Source of the DNA: a virus
Length of the DNA stretch: 43,412 bases
Virus record (IMG/VR): IMGVR_UViG_3300014720_003346
Location: 1 to 43,412 of that record
Direction: 5' to 3' (one strand)
Shown here: positions 22,663 to 30,854 of the stretch, one piece after another
Layout: the number at the start of each line of letters is the position of its first letter
Numbering within the stretch: the stretch's first letter is position 1
Position numbers and translations under genes: made by a program
The notes under the pieces: generated by a model
The model's input: the letters and a program-made list of their open reading frames with translations, nothing else
Told to the model about the DNA's origin: nothing
Databases searched by the model: none

Positions 22663-23373
22663 TTAATTTTGTAACATTACTAACCAATAGGTTGATTCAA
22701 AATCAGAACCTGTAAATTCAATTCGAGCTAAACCATCTGGTGATACTTTTAATTCTCCGCTATCTCCACGATTTGCTACTAATACTTCTTTTAACTTATC
22801 TGCAGAAAAACAAACAGGATCCATTGCGGCTATTGTTGTTGGACCTACTTCGAATGAAATGTTATCTGCATTAACCGTTGTGTAATTAATAATAAATTTA
22901 ACTTGTCCGTTAATAACTTGCACTGCAAAGTTTTTTGCATCTGGTAATGCATTTTTTGCTTTGATGAATTTGCTAACAAATTCTTCATTAACTGAAATAG
23001 TAACTTCATAATTAGGTTCTGCATTGATTGAAGGTACTGCAGGAATAACCGTCGTGTCAGCTAACATAAAAGTTGCCTGCGTGCTACCTTCTGAAATTTT
23101 CATTGCATAATTTTTACCTGCTGCATCTTTAACATCAATTGTGATATTTTCACCTAATGCACCTAGCATCTTAATCAAAGCGCCAGTATGATTAATTCCT
23201 AACATACCTGTCATAAATGGTGTCGTATTCCATTTAATTTTACCTACGATGGTTTGATCCGTGTCAATCAATTCGCATCCGATTGAATCTGTTTGTTCTT
23301 TTAAAATAACCGCTTCGCAATTGCCTGCTAAATAATAACGATTAATGAACGATTGTAACTTGCTTTTTTCCAT
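22663..23373 (-). CDS. 45: DNA polymerase sliding clamp (T4 gp45-like)
   Basis: 236 residues, near the T4 gp45 length (228). A two-domain clamp pattern is visible: KLQSFINRYYLAGNCEAVIL at the start, FMTGMLGINHTGALIKML in domain 1, and VPSINAEPNYEVTISVNEEF leading into domain 2, which ends LARIEFTGSDFESTYWLV. Such clamps are trimeric rings; in T4, gp45 also activates late transcription with gp33 and gp55. Assigned from length, overall pattern and position directly beside gp44. Confidence 0.85.
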   Translation of the reverse strand: MEKSKLQSFINRYYLAGNCEAVILKEQTDSIGCELIDTDQTIVGKIKWNTTPFMTGMLGINHTGALIKMLGALGENITIDVKDAAGKNYAMKISEGSTQATFMLADTTVIPAVPSINAEPNYEVTISVNEEFVSKFIKAKNALPDAKNFAVQVINGQVKFIINYTTVNADNISFEVGPTTIAAMDPVCFSADKLKEVLVANRGDSGELKVSPDGLARIEFTGSDFESTYWLVMLQN

Positions 23374-23386
23374 TATTTATTCCAAT

Positions 23387-24646
23387 TTAAAATGTAAAGA
23401 ATTTATTAAAATTTTCTGCATCAGTGGTTGATATACTGCTACCACCGAATTTTTTATATGTTTTGATGTATTTTTCATATACTTGCGGAGCCGAGTCTGG
23501 ATCGGCAAACATTTCGTGCAAAGATAATATTACATCATATAAGTCTCTAGGTATTACTGTTTCTAACAATTCAACGTGACTATCAACCATTTGATTGATT
23601 TCATTTGCAGCTTGTACATACAAATGTGTATTGTGAACTACCATTCGGGGCATTGCTTCTTGCGAATATCGATCCAACCCATCTGCTGTCTTACCACCTA
23701 AATATTCATATGTAAAATCTGCACAAGCCGGACACCCCATGGAACACGGTACATGTTGAGTTAAGTCAATTGCAACCTCTCCGGTTTTGCCTTGCTTAAT
23801 ATGTGACTTTCTTCGATATTCGGCATTCTTTGGAAAATACAATTCAGAGAATGTTTGTGACTTGTAATTCGTTGAATGAAGATATGTACCAAATACTGGA
23901 TATTGTCCTGGAGATGAAGAATCTGTTGTGATATAAATTCTATTACCAGTTAATTCATTCATTAACTTTTGCAACGTAGCCAAAATAAAGAAATCTGAAA
24001 TCTTGCTAATACCAAGTAAGTGAACATATTCTAATCGTTTATTTTCAAATTCTCGCTCTTTGAGCATCAAAGAAACTGCAAACATGAAATCAACTAATTT
24101 CTGTGGTCCTCCAATTGCCCAACCTTGAAAATCAAAATGCTTAAATTTATGATACCACCAAGTATACTCATCTGCATTTGAACCTTGCAACATGTTTAAG
24201 AATTTTGTCTTGCCGCTTTGATTTTTTTCAAACCAAGCAAAGTTATCAAAACTAATGTCAGCACAAAGTGCAAATTGATTTTTATATTTTGTCTTAGGTG
24301 GGATATCTAAATTAGCTGCAACATCGCTGTTTGCTTCTAACCAATGAAAAATCTTTTCTCGTAATTCATTGCTATATGGTAATGCACCTGTTGCAATCTG
24401 ATAACCGCCCGAGTCACCAAATACAAGTACATCTTTTTCTAATCCCATTTGATCGCGGAAATCCATTTTCTTGTAATGATGTCCTGCTGTAACCAGAAAG
24501 TATGGATGTCTCCAATCTGCAGGATATCTAGAATCAAAGAATTTTACCGGATCGCCGCTTGTAAATTTCATATCTTTCTTAAATGCAGATACCATGCTGC
24601 CTGCAGATAAAGATGGAAAGTATATGAATCTTTTATTTTCGCTCAT
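23387..24646 (-). CDS. dpdA: TGT-like transglycosylase, probable DpdA (7-deazaguanine in DNA)
   Basis: 419 residues related to tRNA-guanine transglycosylase. VFGDSGGYQIATG (D78) corresponds to the TGT 'LTDSGGFQ' loop, NMLQGSNADEY to the 'GIIQGS' strand, and FQGWAIGGP to 'GYAVGG'. LLGISKISDFF corresponds to 'LMGVGKPEDL', YITTDSSSPG (D242) to the catalytic-nucleophile region, and CSMGCPAC (C301, C305, C308) with VVHNTH (H338) to the zinc site. Phage TGT relatives of this kind, DpdA, exchange guanine in DNA for 7-deazaguanines. folE, queD and queE in the same genome (31012-33306) would make the base. The glycosyltransferase upstream overlaps its start by 14 nt. DNA as substrate is inference; a tRNA target is the alternative. 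Confidence 0.8.
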   Translation of the reverse strand: MSENKRFIYFPSLSAGSMVSAFKKDMKFTSGDPVKFFDSRYPADWRHPYFLVTAGHHYKKMDFRDQMGLEKDVLVFGDSGGYQIATGALPYSNELREKIFHWLEANSDVAANLDIPPKTKYKNQFALCADISFDNFAWFEKNQSGKTKFLNMLQGSNADEYTWWYHKFKHFDFQGWAIGGPQKLVDFMFAVSLMLKEREFENKRLEYVHLLGISKISDFFILATLQKLMNELTGNRIYITTDSSSPGQYPVFGTYLHSTNYKSQTFSELYFPKNAEYRRKSHIKQGKTGEVAIDLTQHVPCSMGCPACADFTYEYLGGKTADGLDRYSQEAMPRMVVHNTHLYVQAANEINQMVDSHVELLETVIPRDLYDVILSLHEMFADPDSAPQVYEKYIKTYKKFGGSSISTTDAENFNKFFTF

Positions 24647-25661
24647 CGTAGTCCTTTAAAGTATTAATTAATTTAGTTGCTGAAAAAAAGTTATTATGTA
24701 ATTTTATTGCCAATTGTGCAATGGGTTCCGTTAAATCTTGTTGTTCGTATTGCAAAATTGCTTTTACTGCAGAATCAACGCTGTCTGCTTGTTTAAACAT
24801 ATAATCATACATTTCTACATATGACAATCTATTTGGAACTATAGGGCAAGCACCAGCACAAGCCGATTCATACATTGAAATGCCCAATGTTTCTTGATCT
24901 GCAAATGAAACTGCAAATCGTGCACGTTGAAGCAATTCATGATATTCTTGTTTAGACAAATTCATTTCCATTGCAACGCAAAATTGATAATGTTGCAATT
25001 CTGGACGAGCTGATAATTCTAGAAATAAATCTAAACGCTTTTCCGGCGCAATGCGATGCGGAAATACAATGATATTTTCTTTTTGTGACCAAATGCGAGA
25101 TGCAATCATATTGTGGGTATATTCCATCGGCCAGCCGGTTTTGTTAAAAGATCTATCATGTGAAATATAATATGTTTTACTCATTAATTTAAAATGTGCT
25201 GCAGTTGCAATCCAATTATGATCATATGCCGCAATCATTGCTTGTTCAGCGTGCCTAATCCATGGTTTATCTCCTACGAGACGACCTAAAAAATCATTTG
25301 GATCATATGAACCCGCGTGCCAAAGTCCGTGCGTTACAACGGGAATATTTAAAAGCTCACTCATGTATTTTACATTGATAATACCCGGATGCCAAGCATC
25401 TGTAAAAATAATATGATCGCCAGGTTTAATTTGTCCTGTAGTAAACATGTAACTTAAAGAATGTACTTGTTTTGCTTTATACATATTAGTGCCACCAAAG
25501 TTTAAAAATGCACCTGGTGTCGTTGCTTCCGGAATATTTGAATCTCCTTCTACTACAACTACTTCAAAACCAGAGCCTTCTAACAATTTAGGTACGTGTG
25601 TCTTCCATTCGCAAGTATAACGCGTAGGAACTGATTCTATATCAACTAAAAATATTTTCAT
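24633..25661 (-). CDS. glycosyltransferase (GT4-like), paired with the DpdA-like gene
   Basis: 342 residues with a GT-B layout: ENIIVFPHRIAPEKRLDLFL (about 195-214) is the GT4 strand-loop for the nucleotide sugar, and DQETLGISMYESACAGACPI (about 255-274) is the E-x7-E motif. It lies far from the glycan operon, coupled to a DpdA-like gene and close to clamp and polymerase. It may therefore glycosylate a DNA base, as phage T4 glucosyltransferases do, and not a surface glycan. That target is inference. Start supported by TATAAT ending 5 nt upstream. Confidence 0.8.
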   Translation of the reverse strand: MKIFLVDIESVPTRYTCEWKTHVPKLLEGSGFEVVVVEGDSNIPEATTPGAFLNFGGTNMYKAKQVHSLSYMFTTGQIKPGDHIIFTDAWHPGIINVKYMSELLNIPVVTHGLWHAGSYDPNDFLGRLVGDKPWIRHAEQAMIAAYDHNWIATAAHFKLMSKTYYISHDRSFNKTGWPMEYTHNMIASRIWSQKENIIVFPHRIAPEKRLDLFLELSARPELQHYQFCVAMEMNLSKQEYHELLQRARFAVSFADQETLGISMYESACAGACPIVPNRLSYVEMYDYMFKQADSVDSAVKAILQYEQQDLTEPIAQLAIKLHNNFFSATKLINTLKDYDERK

Positions 25662-25666
25662 AACTT

Positions 25667-25696
25667 ATTATATAAAATTATTATATCATATCCAAA
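25667..25696 (-). promoter_or_regulatory. promoter TTTGGA-N18-TATAAT, 5 nt before the ATG at 25661
   Basis: Sense TTTGGA at 25696-25691, 18-nt spacer, TATAAT at 25672-25667, 5 nt, ATG. Same geometry as at 27470, with the same TTTGGA. It overlaps the 3' end of the HNH gene and would give the glycosyltransferase-dpdA pair its own promoter. Confidence 0.5.
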
Positions 25697-26265
25697 TAAT
25701 GTTGAATGTGTTCTGGAATATAAATAATTTTTTCTCGTTTTTTTGAATTTTCAATTCCTGGTATGATTTGTAAATTTTTTATATCTCCTATTAATTCAGC
25801 AGGAATTTTATTATCAAATCCTTTAGATTTAGGATAAATATGATCAATCGCATACCCGCCAATTGATATATGTCCAATTTTATCAAAATTTTCTAATGTG
25901 TGTAATGGTTGTTTTTTTGTAATTCGTAAAACTTCTAATATATACAAATATCTGTCATCTTTTGTTTCGGCCCATTGTTCTGCTGTCATTCCAAATTGTG
26001 CCAAAAAATATTTATCCCGATGCTGTAAATCAAACATTGGATTATTTTCTTTTAACCATTTACTATGCTCTGGGCGTTGTTTTCCTTTACTCCAAGCAGG
26101 TTTACCATACATTGGATTATTTTGTCCCGTAGATGAACAACTTTTACATACTCTAAATTTTTTTTCAGCTTCCCGGGACGTTTTTATATGATTTTTTCCA
26201 TTATACTTTAATTCAGTATTACAAAGAGGACATAAACGTAAACTATATGTATCTAAATGTTTCAT
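25681..26265 (-). CDS. HNH homing endonuclease
   Basis: 194 residues. RLCPLCNTELKYNG and VCKSCSS provide two CxxC pairs in an N-terminal zinc domain. NNPMYGKPAWSKGKQRPEHS is a NUMOD3-like DNA-binding repeat (a partial second copy, NNPMFDLQH, follows). YAIDHIYPKSKGFDNKIP, then IGDIKNLQIIPGIENSKK, is the HNH core (DH...N...N). Free-standing between the glycosyltransferase and a PTPS-fold gene, with no sign that it interrupts a coding sequence. An ATATTTATA box is 4 nt before its ATG and there is no Shine-Dalgarno sequence. Confidence 0.85.
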   Translation of the reverse strand: MKHLDTYSLRLCPLCNTELKYNGKNHIKTSREAEKKFRVCKSCSSTGQNNPMYGKPAWSKGKQRPEHSKWLKENNPMFDLQHRDKYFLAQFGMTAEQWAETKDDRYLYILEVLRITKKQPLHTLENFDKIGHISIGGYAIDHIYPKSKGFDNKIPAELIGDIKNLQIIPGIENSKKREKIIYIPEHIQHYLDMI

Positions 26266-26269
26266 TTAA

Positions 26270-26278
26270 TATAAATAT
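26270..26278 (-). promoter_or_regulatory. ATATTTATA box before the HNH gene
   Basis: Sense ATATTTATA ends 4 nt before the ATG at 26265, exactly as at 65 and 18696. Lies in the 44-nt gap to the upstream gene. T4 homing nucleases are often expressed late, which would fit this element being a late promoter. Confidence 0.45.
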
Positions 26279-26309
26279 AACATATGTTCAAAATCTTCCC
26301 TAATCTTCC

Positions 26310-26663
26310 CTAATCTCGCTCAACAACACAACCATTTTTCCAATCTTCCCAAACTTCTACTTTGTAAAGAGCCGGAAAACGTTCTAATAACCATTCTCCA
26401 ATTGCTTCGCACGACATTGAACCAAACTCTAATACATTGGGAGTTTCTTTTGTAAATCCAATTCGAAGTTCTTTTTGTATTTTTCTATTCAACAGGATAA
26501 ATTCTTCATCACGATCTGTATGTGTTACTCGTGCATAACAACGAAATCCAAACATATGTCGATGTCGATCAGATAAGAATGCTACTTCCGGAAAAATGTC
26601 TTTTGCATCGGGCCAACAATGAAACCCTTCAATATTAAATGTTACTACTACGCTGTACTTCAT
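26310..26663 (-). CDS. T-fold protein distantly like QueD/PTPS
   Basis: 117 residues. YSVVVTFNIEGFHCWPDA opens the protein. SDRHRHMFGFRCYARVTHTD (about 31-50) is reminiscent of the His-rich zinc segment of 6-pyruvoyl-tetrahydropterin synthases. MSCEAIGEWLLERFPALYKV then VEVWEDWKNGCVVE (about 83-116) closely parallels the QueD C-terminal 'PTAENxAxWIxxRL...VxVWET' block. The protein is shorter than true QueD (found at 32139) and lacks its C-x3-HGH. A pterin- or deazaguanine-like ligand is plausible but unproven. Its first 29 nt overlap the end of the cytidylyltransferase gene. Confidence 0.55.
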   Translation of the reverse strand: MKYSVVVTFNIEGFHCWPDAKDIFPEVAFLSDRHRHMFGFRCYARVTHTDRDEEFILLNRKIQKELRIGFTKETPNVLEFGSMSCEAIGEWLLERFPALYKVEVWEDWKNGCVVERD

Positions 26664-27051
26664 CTGCTATTAATTTTTTATATTTAGTTGTTGACCAACC
26701 ATGGTCTCTGTTTAAGTATCGAATTGGAAGATCTAAATCATCGCCGGTAAATGACTTACCAACATAATCATCGCCTAGGAATCTAACATCGAAGTTTCCT
26801 TTAACTAGAGCTTCATATAACTCAGCTTCCGTTTTATATGGAAATACAAAATCAACTTGTACAAGTGAATCAAGTATTTTTACTCGGTCGCTCCAATGTA
26901 ATATTGGTTTAAGTTTTTCTGGTCGTTCAATGGATGGATCTTCGTGTAAACATACTATTAATTTATCGCAGTGCTTTTTGCATTCATCAAACATTGCAAT
27001 ATACCCGGGGTGTATTACGTCAAAATTTCCTGCTATAACTCCTCTTATCAT
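26635..27051 (-). CDS. cytidylyltransferase-like nucleotidyltransferase (TagD/RfaE family)
   Basis: 138 residues. VIAGNFDVIHPGYIAMFDEC (about 5-24) is the family start, with HPGY where most members have HxGH. SDRVKILDSLVQVDFVFPYK (about 54-73) is the usual middle, and GWSTTKYKKLI near the end is the 'STTxxK' second active-site motif. Members join CTP or ATP to a small phosphate ester such as glycerol-3-phosphate. A HxGY variant may be less active or altered. Neighbours (PTPS-like protein, DpdA, glycosyltransferase) suggest a role in nucleotide or base modification, which is inference. Confidence 0.8.
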   Translation of the reverse strand: MIRGVIAGNFDVIHPGYIAMFDECKKHCDKLIVCLHEDPSIERPEKLKPILHWSDRVKILDSLVQVDFVFPYKTEAELYEALVKGNFDVRFLGDDYVGKSFTGDDLDLPIRYLNRDHGWSTTKYKKLIADEVQRSSNI

Positions 27052-27470
27052 TGTCTATCAAATTTGTAATCATCTGGAGTAACATGTTGCATATTGTGCA
27101 CGGTTGTACAATACAATGAATAATCTGCATATACAACTTTGATGCTATCTGTTTTCTTTAACAATGCAGCATCTTCACAATCTAACATCAATAAGATGTG
27201 TGCTCGAATTCTAATCATCGGCGGAACATGTTTCAACATGCCCGGAGTAACTTCTATGGTAACAAATGTAGTATCCGTTATCATATCAAATATTGAACTC
27301 CACGCTTTACGATCAACTAATTGCTGCGTTGCAGGCGAACAAATATAAATGTGCGCGCAAGGAGTCAATTTTTCATATGTTGCTTTCATATCCGCAATGA
27401 ATAGCGTTTCGATATCGGTAAATCGTCCTTCAACTTCTTTACCATACCAATGTGTCCTATAACCAATCAT
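27048..27470 (-). CDS. hypothetical protein, 140 residues
   Basis: No family recognised. A mixed alpha/beta protein: TDIETLFIADMKATYEKLTP near the start, CAHIYICSPATQQLVDRKAW, then FVTIEVTPGMLKHVPPMIRI and HILLMLDCEDAALLKKTDSI. It could be a small Rossmann- or ligase-like domain, but no motif allows a name. Its stop overlaps the cytidylyltransferase start by 4 nt. The start is supported by a TATATT box 5 nt upstream and a TTTGGA 18 nt further up. Confidence 0.6.
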   Translation of the reverse strand: MIGYRTHWYGKEVEGRFTDIETLFIADMKATYEKLTPCAHIYICSPATQQLVDRKAWSSIFDMITDTTFVTIEVTPGMLKHVPPMIRIRAHILLMLDCEDAALLKKTDSIKVVYADYSLYCTTVHNMQHVTPDDYKFDRQ

Positions 27471-27475
27471 ACTTT

Positions 27476-27505
27476 AATATAATAAATTTATTCTTATTTT
27501 CCAAA
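27476..27505 (-). promoter_or_regulatory. promoter TTTGGA-N18-TATATT, 5 nt before the ATG at 27470
   Basis: Sense TTTGGA at 27505-27500, 18-nt spacer, TATATT at 27481-27476, 5 nt, ATG. Identical geometry to 25661. The upstream half lies in the 3' end of the polymerase gene. Confidence 0.5.
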
Positions 27506-30010
27506 TGAAAAGAATTTTGCTACTGAATTGTTTTCTGGAAATGCTCCCCAATTCATTGCTGCATAAAAATCATCCAATTTGTTTTTTAGTTCTTTTTCAA
27601 ATATTTTATTTCGATCTATATATTGCGTAACAAATTCCGTAATTTCTTTTGGATCTTGATAGCCACGCAACGCCATTGTATCAAATCCATATGGATTATC
27701 TGATAAGTATGCCCATTTCACCTTTTCTCCGTTTTGAATAGGTTGGATGTCTCGAATTTTGTGCAATGTTAATAAATCATTGAAATTGATTGCGGACTTA
27801 ACATGTGCCGGAGTTCCTGATACATATCCATTAAATGGTTTGCGACCTTTTGTGAATTTTGATATTTCTTTGACACCCGAATTCTTCATTACATTGAGTA
27901 CGGGTGATTTCTGTATGTTGCGTTTAAATTCATGTATCATATCCGTTGTAGCAGTCTTATCTCGTTCTTTAAGAATATGCCACAATGTTTCTTTCATGAT
28001 TTTTTTGAAATCTTCTGGAAATGATGATCTAACAACATCTAATCCTTTGATATCTAATTTATCCGTAGGTTTGCCTTCCTTAAAAATTACCCATTGTGCA
28101 TATCGTTTCTTTGCAATCCATAAACCAGATTTTGCAACATATTCTTGTTTGATTTGCCAACGATGTGATGCGGTATTGTGAAACACTTCAGCATATCGAT
28201 CATACATTCGATTTACCAATGTTTGTACTTCTGATGCAATTGCATTGGTTTGGTCAATCATAAATTGTTCGTCCGATTCATCATATCCAGGAAAGCGTTT
28301 TGCAATAAGTGGCAAACTAGATACAAATGTTGAATCCGTATCTGTATAAAAAGCAAATTCTGCTTTGCCATTGGTTGCATTAACAAAATGATCTTGTCCC
28401 GTTTCTTTTGCATAATGATTGTTAATTACCTTTGCTGAAAATTTAATTACGCTTTGACCTGTTGCTGTAATTGCGCCTGCATTATCTAAATCGTGAAAGC
28501 GAAATGTTTTAAGTCCTAATACTCCATAAAATGAATTAAGCAATACTTTTTGCGTTAACTGCATTGCATCGTAGAATTTATATTCTTCTGACCCTACTTC
28601 ATATTCATCTCGTTTGTCTTTAAATTCAACCCGTTCATTAAACCATTTTTCTAGAATGGTTGGTAAGAATCCTCTTCGGTCATTTGTGTAAACTGTGCCA
28701 TTACTTGCGACTGTATAATTATGATCGGATAACCATGCTTTAACGTGTGGAACACGAGTACCATTTTGTAATGTTATTTGTTGTGGGTTTGATTTCAATA
28801 AGCATTCTTGGTCCCAATTTTGAATTACGCCTAATTTAGTTTCAGGAGAAATATTCAAACTCATAATGATGCTTGGATAAAGTGACGTTAAATCTAAGTC
28901 ATAGATCCATTTATATAATCCTGGTACGGGATCTTTTACATATGCTCCAGCAAGTGCATCTGCTTCCGTTTCTTCTTCAACAAATCTAAATTGTTTGTTA
29001 GGAGCAACTAATCCATTGCGTTTCAAATCTACAATGGCAGCACCGTCCAAATATTTAGATGCATAATATACATCCTCATATGGAACGTGACCTTTATGGC
29101 ATATGGTTCTTGCAAGTGCAATCAATTGCAGTTTGTCATCCATTTCATAAATAAGATCAACGTCAGTAACGTTATATTCTACAAATTTATGAATGTCTTG
29201 TGCAAACAATTGATCTAAATCTCCTTCATATTCAACCTTACCTCTACCCAATTCCTTTTTAGCAACAGTATCTAATCGATAATTTGGCAATTCGGTGTAT
29301 GTAAACTTTTTATATAATGTTAAATAATCTAAACTAGATACACCAAATATTTTGTATCGGCCTCTATTTTTATTCCATTCAACAATTCCTGCGGGTGATA
29401 ATTTTTTAATTGCTTGTGCACCTAATACTTTTTTGATGCGATTGATCAGATACGGAATATCAAAATTATCTGTATTCCAACCTGTAATTACTGTGGGTTG
29501 TATTTCTGCAAATGCATTGATGAAACGCATCAACATGTTTGCTTCTGAATCAAATATTTCTACCTGATATTTATTAGTAGCAAATGAATCGTGTTTCACT
29601 CTTCTTTCTTCATCTAACAGCAAAACTTGCATGGTATGCCCAGCTTTATCATAATATGCAATGGACGTTATTCGCGAACGAGCTTCTTCAGGAGTCGAAT
29701 ACCCATCTTCGTCCCGCTCTACTTCGATATCGAAGAAAAAGTCTCTATGCCCTTTCGAAACTAAATCGCTTTCGTAATAAAGATCGATAAGCGTACGCAT
29801 TTCTTCATTTAAATCAGATTCATATGCAGTAGCATTGTCTTTCCAATTGCCATCAACTCGATCCAATCGCACGCCATCTAATGATTGATATTGTCCTGAA
29901 TCCGATGGTATGTATGCATACGGTTTGAATGGGAACTTTTGATGTCCTAACTCATCATCCCATACGTGCATAATACCAGTTTTTTTATCGTAACCTATTG
30001 CTTGAAACAT
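27494..30010 (-). CDS. 43: family B DNA polymerase (T4 gp43-like)
   Basis: 838 residues (T4 gp43 is 898). Proofreading exonuclease motifs are intact: FFFDIEVERDE (Exo I), GWNTDNFDIPYLI (Exo II) and VEYNVTDVDLIYEM (Exo III). Polymerase motifs follow in order: YDLDLTSLYPSIIMSLNISP (A), KVLLNSFYGVLGLKTF (B) and FAFYTDTDSTFV (C, with both catalytic Asp). The C-terminal end is where T4-type polymerases contact the clamp. Replicative polymerase of the phage. AAAGGA lies 5 nt before the ATG. No intein or intron is seen although homing nucleases are common nearby. Confidence 0.97.
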   Translation of the reverse strand: MFQAIGYDKKTGIMHVWDDELGHQKFPFKPYAYIPSDSGQYQSLDGVRLDRVDGNWKDNATAYESDLNEEMRTLIDLYYESDLVSKGHRDFFFDIEVERDEDGYSTPEEARSRITSIAYYDKAGHTMQVLLLDEERRVKHDSFATNKYQVEIFDSEANMLMRFINAFAEIQPTVITGWNTDNFDIPYLINRIKKVLGAQAIKKLSPAGIVEWNKNRGRYKIFGVSSLDYLTLYKKFTYTELPNYRLDTVAKKELGRGKVEYEGDLDQLFAQDIHKFVEYNVTDVDLIYEMDDKLQLIALARTICHKGHVPYEDVYYASKYLDGAAIVDLKRNGLVAPNKQFRFVEEETEADALAGAYVKDPVPGLYKWIYDLDLTSLYPSIIMSLNISPETKLGVIQNWDQECLLKSNPQQITLQNGTRVPHVKAWLSDHNYTVASNGTVYTNDRRGFLPTILEKWFNERVEFKDKRDEYEVGSEEYKFYDAMQLTQKVLLNSFYGVLGLKTFRFHDLDNAGAITATGQSVIKFSAKVINNHYAKETGQDHFVNATNGKAEFAFYTDTDSTFVSSLPLIAKRFPGYDESDEQFMIDQTNAIASEVQTLVNRMYDRYAEVFHNTASHRWQIKQEYVAKSGLWIAKKRYAQWVIFKEGKPTDKLDIKGLDVVRSSFPEDFKKIMKETLWHILKERDKTATTDMIHEFKRNIQKSPVLNVMKNSGVKEISKFTKGRKPFNGYVSGTPAHVKSAINFNDLLTLHKIRDIQPIQNGEKVKWAYLSDNPYGFDTMALRGYQDPKEITEFVTQYIDRNKIFEKELKNKLDDFYAAMNWGAFPENNSVAKFFSFGK

Positions 30011-30023
30011 TAATCCTTTTGTT

Positions 30024-30245
30024 TTATGATTTTTTTAATAATCTATAAATTCCATAAACATTGATTGCAATTATAACTAAACTTAAAACTAGATGACTGT
30101 AATTGTCAATGAAAAAATCATATGTAATCCAACCAGTATCACCAACGATCCATGTAATCATTGCGGCTTTTGTCCAGCCTCTTGCATTTGAAATGTATCC
30201 AGCTAATACCAAAGCTGTACTAAACCATCCTAACGTTTCTATCAT
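30024..30245 (-). CDS. small membrane protein, YgjV/SWEET-like
   Basis: 73 residues with three hydrophobic segments: ETLGWFSTALVLAGYIS (about 3-19), AAMITWIVGDTGWITYDFF (27-45) and LVLSLVIIAINVYGIYRLL (52-70). The small-residue-rich first helix, the Trp-rich second and the 'NVYGIYR' third recall YgjV and PnuC/semiSWEET-type single-repeat transporters. Substrate unknown. Its start overlaps the end of the GroES-like gene by one base. Confidence 0.6.
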   Translation of the reverse strand: MIETLGWFSTALVLAGYISNARGWTKAAMITWIVGDTGWITYDFFIDNYSHLVLSLVIIAINVYGIYRLLKKS

Positions 30246-30538
30246 TATTGTTTAATTAAAGCAATTTCAGATTCTCTAACCAATTGATATTTTTCTCCAG
30301 CAATTGAAACTTCTTTATGATCTCCAATTTGGTTGGAATGAATCATAACTTCATCGCCTTCTGCAACAGTCATTGGAATTCTGGTACCTGTAGCAGTAAA
30401 AAGTCCTGGTCCTATTTTTACAACGTCTGCATAACGATAATCATCTGTGCCGGTCATTATGATAATGCCGCTGGTTGTTTTGTCTGTTTTTTCGTGTAAT
30501 TTTAATAACACTTGATCTCCGGTTGGTAACCAATTCAT
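30245..30538 (-). CDS. GroES-like co-chaperonin
   Basis: 97 residues, the GroES length. WLPTGDQVLLKLHEKTDKTT, the mobile-loop region TTSGIIIMTGTD, ADVVKIGPGLFTA and VAEGDEVMIHSNQIGDHKEV, then YQLVRESEIALI, follow the Cpn10 fold from end to end. T4 encodes a functional counterpart, gp31, that works with host GroEL to fold the capsid protein; this protein probably has that job. It is closer to bacterial GroES than to gp31 in appearance. AAGGA precedes the start by about 9 nt. Confidence 0.88.
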   Translation of the reverse strand: MNWLPTGDQVLLKLHEKTDKTTSGIIIMTGTDDYRYADVVKIGPGLFTATGTRIPMTVAEGDEVMIHSNQIGDHKEVSIAGEKYQLVRESEIALIKQ

Positions 30539-30552
30539 AACTTATTCCTTTT

Positions 30553-30798
30553 TTAATTAAACATTTTTCTAATTGCATCTTCCGTAATATTGTCGCCTAC
30601 AATGCGACCAATGCCATAGTCATTCATTGTAATGATTATGCACGGAACACTTTTAACACCATACTTATCACACGTTGCTTTGCTTGTATCAACATTGATA
30701 ATTTGTATAGGAAGTTCTGCTGCCAGTTTTTCTATTCTAGGTCTTAATGCCTTGCAAGGTTCGCACCATGGTGCTGTAAAATAAAGTATTTTTTTCAT
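30553..30798 (-). CDS. thioredoxin-like protein
   Basis: 81-residue minimal thioredoxin fold. YFTAPWCEPCKALRPRIEKL (about 6-25) holds the CxxC redox pair (C12, C15), IIIINVDTSKATCDKYGV-type strand and helix follow, and VKSVPCIIITM supplies the cis-Pro loop. Smaller than bacterial thioredoxin (about 105), like phage glutaredoxin/thioredoxins that reduce ribonucleotide reductase. A reductase partner is encoded at 34872. Its ATG overlaps the stop of a 19-codon ORF as ATGA. Confidence 0.88.
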   Translation of the reverse strand: MKKILYFTAPWCEPCKALRPRIEKLAAELPIQIINVDTSKATCDKYGVKSVPCIIITMNDYGIGRIVGDNITEDAIRKMFN

Positions 30799-30854
30799 CG
30801 TATTTCGTATATTACGTTAACATTGCCAAACGTTGTTGTAGTTGTCCAATTCAT
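30795..30854 (-). CDS. 19-residue ORF coupled at both ends (tentative)
   Basis: Reads MNWTTTTTFGNVNVIYEIR. Its ATG overlaps the TGA of the 53-residue ORF upstream and its TGA overlaps the thioredoxin ATG, both as ATGA, so it exactly fills the gap between them. That arrangement suggests translation, possibly only to carry ribosomes on to the thioredoxin gene, which lacks a Shine-Dalgarno sequence. No homology can be judged at this length. Confidence 0.3.
   Translation of the reverse strand: MNWTTTTTFGNVNVIYEIR

Noticed and set aside
27747-28181. Plus-strand open frame of 144 codons inside the DNA polymerase gene
   Set aside because: Antisense to conserved polymerase sequence, with no recognisable protein features or promoter.
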